This document shows positions 59,337 to 64,000 of a stretch of 64,000 bases of DNA, piece after piece. Numbering within the stretch: the first letter of the stretch is position 1; each line of letters opens with the position of its first letter. Source of the DNA: JAXMHB01 sp046346965 (GTDB lineage: Bacteria; Pseudomonadota; Gammaproteobacteria; Xanthomonadales; SZUA-5). The notes beneath the pieces were generated by a model. That model made no database searches. It was not told the origin of the DNA and was given only the letters and a program-made list of their open reading frames with translations. Made by a program: the position numbers and the translations under genes. The stretch covers positions 92,886 to 156,885 of the forward strand of contig JAXMHB010000011.1 of assembly GCA_046346965.1 (NCBI GenBank). The letters are read 5' to 3'.

Positions 59337-59714
59337 ATGGCGCTGCTGAATACCCGACTGTTGTTGGTTCTGAATGGCCTGATGTTGCTGCTGATGCTGG
59401 TGGCCGGCGTCTACGCGCGCTCGGGAAGCGTAGCGGTCGTGTTGTATGCAGCCGCGCCGCTGCTTGGATTGATGACCTTGCTCAAGCGGCGCCCGGGGCG
59501 CGTGCTGATCGGCGTGACCGGTGCCGTCAACGGCTTGTACGCACTGCTGACCCTGATTGCGCTGCTGCGGGTGGCCGCGATTCCCTTTTGGGGCCCGATG
59601 GTGGTGATGGCGAGCCTGTGCGTGCTGGCGCTGCTGGTGACCGGGCTGAACGCCTGGTACTGCGGGCGTGCCTGGGCGGCGGGCGACCGCGTGTCGGCGC
59701 CCGCGCTTAACTAA
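59337..59714 (+). CDS. small four-helix membrane protein, unknown function
   Basis: A 125-residue protein almost entirely hydrophobic: four helices at about residues 8-26, 30-46, 56-76 and 84-104 (LLLVLNGLMLLLMLVAGVYA, VVLYAAAPLLGLMTLL, VLIGVTGAVNGLYALLTLIA, VVMASLCVLALLVTGLNAWY). No family is recognised. Translation begins directly after a strong hairpin that contains the GGAAAG ribosome-binding site. It converges with the AlkB-like gene and their ends overlap by eight bases. Confidence 0.7.
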   Translation: MALLNTRLLLVLNGLMLLLMLVAGVYARSGSVAVVLYAAAPLLGLMTLLKRRPGRVLIGVTGAVNGLYALLTLIALLRVAAIPFWGPMVVMASLCVLALLVTGLNAWYCGRAWAAGDRVSAPALN

Positions 59715-60306
59715 GCGTCGCGATCTGGCGGAAGGTCAGGTTGATCCGTTCGCCCAGGGGGCGGCGGCTTTTGTGGATGGCGTGCAGATACTGCTGCTGA
59801 GTGGTGCCTGACATCAGCAGCAGGCTGCCGTGCGCCAAGTCCAGCGCCAATTTCGCGTCGCCGTGGCGGGCGCGAAAGTGCAGGGTGCGGGTGGCGCCCA
59901 GACTGATCGAAGCGATGACCGGCTCGGGTCCGAGTTCGGGCTCGTCGTCGGCGTGCCAGCCCATCGAGTCTTGGCCGTCGCGATAGCGATTCACCAGCAC
60001 ACTGTTGAACGGGCAGCCGACGGTCTGTTGCAGTTGCTCGCGGAGCGCGCTGAGTTCCGCGGTCCACGGCAAGGGGCTGTGGACCACGCCGGAATAGCGA
60101 TAGCTGGCGCCGGGATCACCGATCCAGGCCGACAGCCGCGGCGAGGGCAGTTCCCGGCCGAACAGCCGCACCCGGTGCTGCGACCACGGCAGGCTGAGTT
60201 TCAGCTGCACCAGCAGGGCATCGGCGGCAGCGGCCGGCAACCAGTCCGGCAGGTAGCGCAGGTCGGCGCCCGCCAGCGTCAGCGCGGGCTGCTCAAGCGG
60301 CTGCAC
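59707..60306 (-). CDS. AlkB-like 2-oxoglutarate/Fe(II) dioxygenase
   Basis: A 199-residue dioxygenase of the AlkB family, which oxidatively removes alkyl groups from DNA or RNA bases. The iron ligands are His118 and Asp120 in GWHADDE and His175 in YLHAIHK; the 2-oxoglutarate arginines are Arg187 and Arg193 in RINLTFR. NRYRDGQDSMGWHADDEPEL is the family's diagnostic stretch. It resembles the ALKBH2/3-like bacterial branch more than E. coli AlkB. The gene next to it (DUF1508) ends immediately upstream on the same strand. Confidence 0.88.
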   Translation of the reverse strand: MQPLEQPALTLAGADLRYLPDWLPAAAADALLVQLKLSLPWSQHRVRLFGRELPSPRLSAWIGDPGASYRYSGVVHSPLPWTAELSALREQLQQTVGCPFNSVLVNRYRDGQDSMGWHADDEPELGPEPVIASISLGATRTLHFRARHGDAKLALDLAHGSLLLMSGTTQQQYLHAIHKSRRPLGERINLTFRQIATLS

Positions 60307-60636
60307 TCACTCCTCGACGACGGTCGCGGCCGGCGCGTGGTTGCGGACCGACTCGATGCCGTTGTCGCGCGCAGCGACGCTGGCGTACATCTGGCTTTGG
60401 CCGATGACCTGATGATTGCCGGCTTTCAGCACGAAGTAGGGACGCCCATCGCTGGCCTCGCGCGCCTCGAAGCGGGCCGGATCCGGCGCATTCTTGCGTA
60501 CCGATTCGATGCCGTTCATGCAGGCATCGCGGCTGCTGTAGCCCTCGCTGGCGAGGATGGTCTGGCCATTGCTGGCGCACAAGCAGAACTGGAATTCGCC
60601 GTTGCTGCGGCGGCTGACGACAAACTTTCCGGCCAT
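60307..60636 (-). CDS. YegP-like protein with two DUF1508 repeats
   Basis: A 109-residue protein made of two tandem DUF1508 (UPF0339) units: FVVSRRSNGEFQFCLCASNG with ILASEGYSSRDACMNGIESV, and FEAREASDGRPYFVLKAGNH with VIGQSQMYASVAARDNGIES. Proteins of this type are small, widespread and uncharacterised. ATG 60636 has AGGA eight bases ahead. The stop is adjacent to the AlkB-like start, so both are probably in one transcript. Confidence 0.88.
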   Translation of the reverse strand: MAGKFVVSRRSNGEFQFCLCASNGQTILASEGYSSRDACMNGIESVRKNAPDPARFEAREASDGRPYFVLKAGNHQVIGQSQMYASVAARDNGIESVRNHAPAATVVEE

Positions 60637-60701
60637 GAGCGGTTCCTGATGTCGGGGCGGGGTGCCCGCGTCGAGAGTGTGCCGCAAGCGCCGCTGGCGC
60701 G

Positions 60702-61925
60702 CTATCCAATCACTCCGCGCGTGCGCAGTGCAGCCAGTGCACCGGCATCCAGGCCCAGGCGCGTGCCGAGCACGTGATCGGTATCGGCGCCCAGCAGCGG
60801 CGGTGCGCAGCGGATCGCGGCCGGGCTGTCCGAGAAGCGCACCGGATGCGCCACCAGCGGTAAGGTACCGGCGATCGGATGCGCGATCTCTTGGCGCATC
60901 TGCCGGCTCCGCGCCTGCGGATCGGCAAAGGCCTGCGCAATGGTGTTGATCGGCCCGCAGGGCACGCCGGCGGCCTGCAATCGCGCCAGCCAGTCGGCCG
61001 TGGTGCGCGTGCGCAGCAGCGGCTGCAGCGCCGCCAGCAGCGCGTCGCGATGGCGCACGCGGTCGGCATTGCGCTGATAGCGCGGGTCGCTGGCGAGCTC
61101 AGGCACCTCGGCGGCCTCGCAGAAGCGCAGGTACTGGGCGTCGTTGCCGACGGTCAGCATCAGGTGGCCATCCGCGGTGGCGAAAGCCTGATAGGGCACG
61201 ATGCTCGCGTGCGCGCTGCCGTGGCGCGTCGGCTCGACACCCGCGACCAGATGGTTCATCGCCAGGTGCGACAACCACGCCAGCTGGGTGTCGAACAGCG
61301 CGACGTCGATCTGCTGTCCGCGTCCGCTGCGCGCACGGTGGTGCAGCGCCGCCAGCACGGCATTGCTGGCGTACATGCCGCACATCAGATCGACCACCGC
61401 GATGCCCACCTTCATCGGACCGCCGCCGGGCATGTCGTCCGGGTGGCCGGTGATGCTCATCAGCCCGCCCATCGCCTGGATCATGGCGTCGTAGCCGGCT
61501 TCCTGCGCGCGTGGGCCGTCCTGGCCGAAGCCGGTGATCGAGCAGTAAATCAGGCGCGGGTTCAAGGCCTGCAGGCTGGCGTAGTCGAGGCCGTAGCGCG
61601 CCAGCGCGCCCACTTTGAAGTTCTCCACCAGCACATCGGCCTGCTGCGCCAGCGCGCAGATCAGCGCCTGGCCCTCGGGGTCGGCCAGATTGACCGCCAC
61701 CGAGCGCTTGTTGCGGTTGGCCGACAGAAAATAGGCCGATTCCGTCGTCGGCTTGCCCTCGGCATCCGGCAGATAGGGTGGTCCCCAGGCACGGGTGTCA
61801 TCGCCCTTGCCCGGCTGTTCGATCTTGATCACCTCGGCGCCGTAGTCGGCCAGCAGCTGGGTTGCCCAGGGTCCGGCGAGCACCCGCGTCAGGTCGAGCA
61901 CCAGCGTGCCATCGAGTGCCCCCAT
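60702..61925 (-). CDS. CaiB/BaiF-family CoA-transferase
   Basis: A 407-residue class III CoA-transferase that moves CoA between carboxylic acids. Family marks are LVLDLTRVLAGPWATQLLAD, YGAEVIKIEQPGKGDDTR, LVENFKVGALARYGLDY and SITGFGQDGPRAQEAGYDAM, in which the aspartate of GYDAM is the expected acyl-accepting residue. A CoA-binding C-terminal half follows (GQQIDVALFDTQLAWLSH). ATG 61925 has GAGGAG eight bases ahead. The specific donor and acceptor acids cannot be read; annotators often call such proteins L-carnitine dehydratase-like or formyl-CoA transferase-like. Confidence 0.88.
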   Translation of the reverse strand: MGALDGTLVLDLTRVLAGPWATQLLADYGAEVIKIEQPGKGDDTRAWGPPYLPDAEGKPTTESAYFLSANRNKRSVAVNLADPEGQALICALAQQADVLVENFKVGALARYGLDYASLQALNPRLIYCSITGFGQDGPRAQEAGYDAMIQAMGGLMSITGHPDDMPGGGPMKVGIAVVDLMCGMYASNAVLAALHHRARSGRGQQIDVALFDTQLAWLSHLAMNHLVAGVEPTRHGSAHASIVPYQAFATADGHLMLTVGNDAQYLRFCEAAEVPELASDPRYQRNADRVRHRDALLAALQPLLRTRTTADWLARLQAAGVPCGPINTIAQAFADPQARSRQMRQEIAHPIAGTLPLVAHPVRFSDSPAAIRCAPPLLGADTDHVLGTRLGLDAGALAALRTRGVIG

Positions 61926-62045
61926 CTGCGCGCTCCTCGGATCGTCGTGCGTGCAGCATACGGGCAGGCCGGTGCGGGCGGACGGGCATGCCGGCCGTTC
62001 ACGATCCGGGCTAAGCTCTTGGGCCCCCACCCCAAACCGCTAGCC

Positions 62046-62735
62046 ATGGATCAGTTGCTTGAGCAGTTGGAAGCGAGTTTGGCGGATCTGACGCTGAGCA
62101 CGCCGGAAAAGCACGCCTTGCTGGCGCTGCTGCGCGAACGACCGCGCCGAGCGGATCAGCTGCGCCAGCTGCGCAATCGCGCCTTCGAGCTGGTGCTGGA
62201 ACGCAGTCGCGATTCGGCGCAGGTGGCCGACATGCCCAAGCTGGTCGCCTGGGTCAGCGATGTGGTGCGCATGCTGGATCAGGCCTCGCCCAGCGTCGAT
62301 CTGCAGACCGAAGTCTGGTTCAGTCCGGGCCCGGACTGCCGGCGCGCGCTGCTGGGCCAGCTGAAGTCCTGCCGCAAGCGCCTGGACATCTGCGTCTACA
62401 CGATCTCCGACGATGAGTTGACGCACGAGATCATCGGTGCGCATCGCCGACGCGTGCAGGTGCGCGTGATCACCGATGATGCCAAGGGCTACGACCACGG
62501 CAGCGATGTGCAGCGCCTGCGCGAGGCCGGCATCGCGCTGCTCACCGATGCCAGCAGCGCGCATATGCATCACAAGTTCGCGCTATTCGACGGCCGCTGG
62601 CTGGTGAACGGCAGCTTCAACTGGACGCGCAGCGCCACCCAGTCGAACGATGAGAATCTGGTGGTGACCAACGATCCGGAGCAACTGCGTCAGTTCGCTG
62701 CGCACTTCGAGCAGCTCTGGAGTCGTTACGGCTGA
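62046..62735 (+). CDS. single-HKD phospholipase D-like nuclease/phosphodiesterase
   Basis: A 229-residue protein with one HKD motif: His175, Lys177 and Asp182 in MHHKFALFDG, followed by LVNGSFNWT. Single-HKD proteins such as Nuc and PLD6 work as dimers and cut nucleic acids or phospholipids. The N-terminal ~85 residues are helical and the segment CVYTISDDELTHEIIGAHRR begins the catalytic fold. There is no signal peptide. It starts with a good GC-rich context but lacks a strong ribosome-binding site. The partner, if any, is unknown. Confidence 0.82.
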   Translation: MDQLLEQLEASLADLTLSTPEKHALLALLRERPRRADQLRQLRNRAFELVLERSRDSAQVADMPKLVAWVSDVVRMLDQASPSVDLQTEVWFSPGPDCRRALLGQLKSCRKRLDICVYTISDDELTHEIIGAHRRRVQVRVITDDAKGYDHGSDVQRLREAGIALLTDASSAHMHHKFALFDGRWLVNGSFNWTRSATQSNDENLVVTNDPEQLRQFAAHFEQLWSRYG

Positions 62736-62797
62736 GTGCCGTGTGCGATCGTGCGCAATCTGGCGTTTGTGATTGCAGTCTGGTGGGGGAGATCAGC

Positions 62798-64000
62798 ATG
62801 TTCCGAGTGGCTTTGGCGCTGGCCTTGTTCGGTGTCAGTCTCGCGGCATCGGCGCAGGTCGAGGTGCTGCAGGTCGAACGCATGGCCGCCACTGGCGCGG
62901 CGCCGCTGGCAGTGGGTGATCGCATCCTCGGTATCCGGACCGTTGAGGGCACCCAGCTGCGCCCCGTGCGTGTGATCGATTGGCTGACCTTTGAGTTCGA
63001 CGAACTGCCGCACGGCGCGGCGACGCTGGAGGTCGCTCGCGGCGATCAGCGGCTGACGCTGAGCCTGGAGGACGGCCGCCAGCGCGTGCTGGTCGCATCC
63101 GCCGCGGACGATCTCGACGCCGCAGGCCGGGCCGAAGATGCGGCGCTGGTGGCCTTGTTGAAGGCGCTGTATGGCGAGCAGCTGGACCAGCTGGCGGCGC
63201 GATTGGACGCCTTGCCCGCGGCAGACACGACGGCGCCGGCACCGCAGCAGCTGGCGCGCGCGCTGGTGGAGGCCGATGCCCTGGTGCGGCAGACACGTCT
63301 GCCGGAGGCGATTGCGCGTCTGCAGCCGCTGCTCGGGGCGGCCGCCGAGACGCCGATGCAGGCGCTGGCGCACGCGCGCCTGGGCTGGGCCTTGTCCTAT
63401 CGCGGCGGTGCCCAGGCCGAGTCGCAGACAGAGCTGTCATTGGCTGACGCCGCCTATGCGCGGTTGGCGCCGACCAGTGCCAGCGCCGTCGATGTCGTGC
63501 GCATGCGCTGGCAAGCCGAGGCGCTGGCCGCTCCGCAGGCGGCAGGCGCCCAGTGGTCGCGTATCCAGTCGGCCCTGGCTGAGGATGCGCGCTGCAGCGA
63601 CTGTCTGGTGCGCGTCAGGGCGCTGGTCGGACAGGCCACTGTCGCCACGCTGGCCGATCAGCCCGAGGACGCCATCCGTCTGAGCCAGCAGGCGCTGGCG
63701 CTGGTGGCGCAGATACCGGACATGCCTGCGCAGGATCGCTTCGGTGCGCTCAATACGCAGGGCTACGCCGAACTGGTGCTCGATCGCCTGGATGAGGCCC
63801 TGGCGACGCATGCGCAGATGCTCGCGGTAGCGCGCTCGCCACGCGGCAACCCACGCAATCTGGTGACGGCCTTGCAGCGCACCGGACTGCTGCAGCAAGC
63901 CTACGGTCAGACCGCCGCCGCGCGCAGCAGTCTGAGCGAGGCGCTGACGTTGGCGCAGCGACTGCAGCCCGGGACGCTGGCCGAGTACAACCCGCGCGTG
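62798..64000 (+). CDS. exported protein with PDZ-like and TPR-like regions, 3'-truncated by window edge
   Basis: The frame is open from ATG 62798 (GGGGGAGA six bases ahead) to the end of the window, 401 codons. A signal peptide (MFRVALALALFGVSLAASAQ) precedes a PDZ-like piece (AVGDRILGIRTVEGTQLRPV, DELPHGAATLEVARGDQRLT) and then helical repeats that look like TPRs (RLGWALSYRGGAQAESQTEL, ALNTQGYAELVLDRLDEALA, ALQRTGLLQQAYGQTAAARS). In Lysobacterales this combination often precedes a regulatory or kinase domain, which would be outside the window. Function unknown. Confidence 0.7.
   Translation, partial: MFRVALALALFGVSLAASAQVEVLQVERMAATGAAPLAVGDRILGIRTVEGTQLRPVRVIDWLTFEFDELPHGAATLEVARGDQRLTLSLEDGRQRVLVASAADDLDAAGRAEDAALVALLKALYGEQLDQLAARLDALPAADTTAPAPQQLARALVEADALVRQTRLPEAIARLQPLLGAAAETPMQALAHARLGWALSYRGGAQAESQTELSLADAAYARLAPTSASAVDVVRMRWQAEALAAPQAAGAQWSRIQSALAEDARCSDCLVRVRALVGQATVATLADQPEDAIRLSQQALALVAQIPDMPAQDRFGALNTQGYAELVLDRLDEALATHAQMLAVARSPRGNPRNLVTALQRTGLLQQAYGQTAAARSSLSEALTLAQRLQPGTLAEYNPRV

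Overview
The window is 64 kb of GC-rich chromosomal DNA (by eye roughly two thirds G+C), densely packed on both strands. It looks like a gammaproteobacterium of the Lysobacterales/Xanthomonadales type. The evidence is the fused aspartate kinase-diaminopimelate decarboxylase (lysAC), the alternative muramyl-peptide pair MurL and MurD2 (described in Xanthomonas), the prfB-lysS and smpB-ratA-rnfH neighbourhoods, and secreted proteins with Xanthomonad-like tails. I see no phage, plasmid, insertion sequence, CRISPR, rRNA or tRNA.

Layout. 1-12.4 kb: 3' part of prpB, an exported S9 peptidase, a Sel1-repeat protein, a secreted pectate lyase-like protein, prfB with an intact programmed +1 frameshift, lysS, a PilZ protein behind a sigma-54-like promoter and hairpin, and a convergent FadD/RpfB-like acyl-CoA ligase. 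12.5-17.6 kb: a lipoprotein, then a phospholipid set (CDP-alcohol phosphatidyltransferase, acyltransferase, CdsA-like cytidylyltransferase) interrupted by repeats and a beta-helix protein. 17.7-24.6 kb: a Bae-type two-component pair, an LpxL-like protein lacking its catalytic motif, a DUF1232 protein, a TIGR04222 membrane protein, and a DUF6265-cyclophilin fusion. 24.7-33.1 kb: lysAC-murL, a second S9 peptidase, murD2 and a cytochrome b561. These link diaminopimelate/lysine synthesis to D-Glu incorporation into peptidoglycan. 33.2-35.1 kb: a LytS/LytTR-type pair. 35.2-41.8 kb: small membrane proteins, a GFA protein, smpB/ratA/rnfH, a mechanosensitive channel with a cyclic-nucleotide-binding domain, polyphosphate:AMP phosphotransferase and a macrodomain protein. 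42-47.3 kb: exported proteins including a 1071-residue Asp-box propeller protein. 47.3-56.5 kb: an intergenic DnaA-box cluster, purT, a four-repeat DUF4397 protein and smc. 56.8-64 kb: threonine aldolase, a methyltransferase, small exported and membrane proteins, AlkB-like, DUF1508, a CoA-transferase, a PLD nuclease-like protein, and the 5' part of an exported PDZ-like/TPR protein.

The least explained part of the window is in its intergenic gaps. There is a dispersed ~120 bp repeat family ('R'), at least ten full or partial copies in both orientations. A longer ~255 bp element ('L') occurs twice, each time fused directly to an R copy. Three short-period tandem arrays occur: CCCGAGT x11 (including two variant units), GTGAAAA x11 and GAGGGCAC x7. 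Two of these have inverted copies nearby, one inside a 311 bp element with 44 bp inverted ends. Other regulatory-looking structures are a hairpin that buries the ribosome-binding site of a small membrane protein gene and two perfect DnaA boxes in inverted orientation beside an AT-rich stretch.

Start sites were chosen by ribosome-binding site and family length. Long antisense ORFs were treated as GC-rich shadows. All identifications come from reading motifs; no database search was run.
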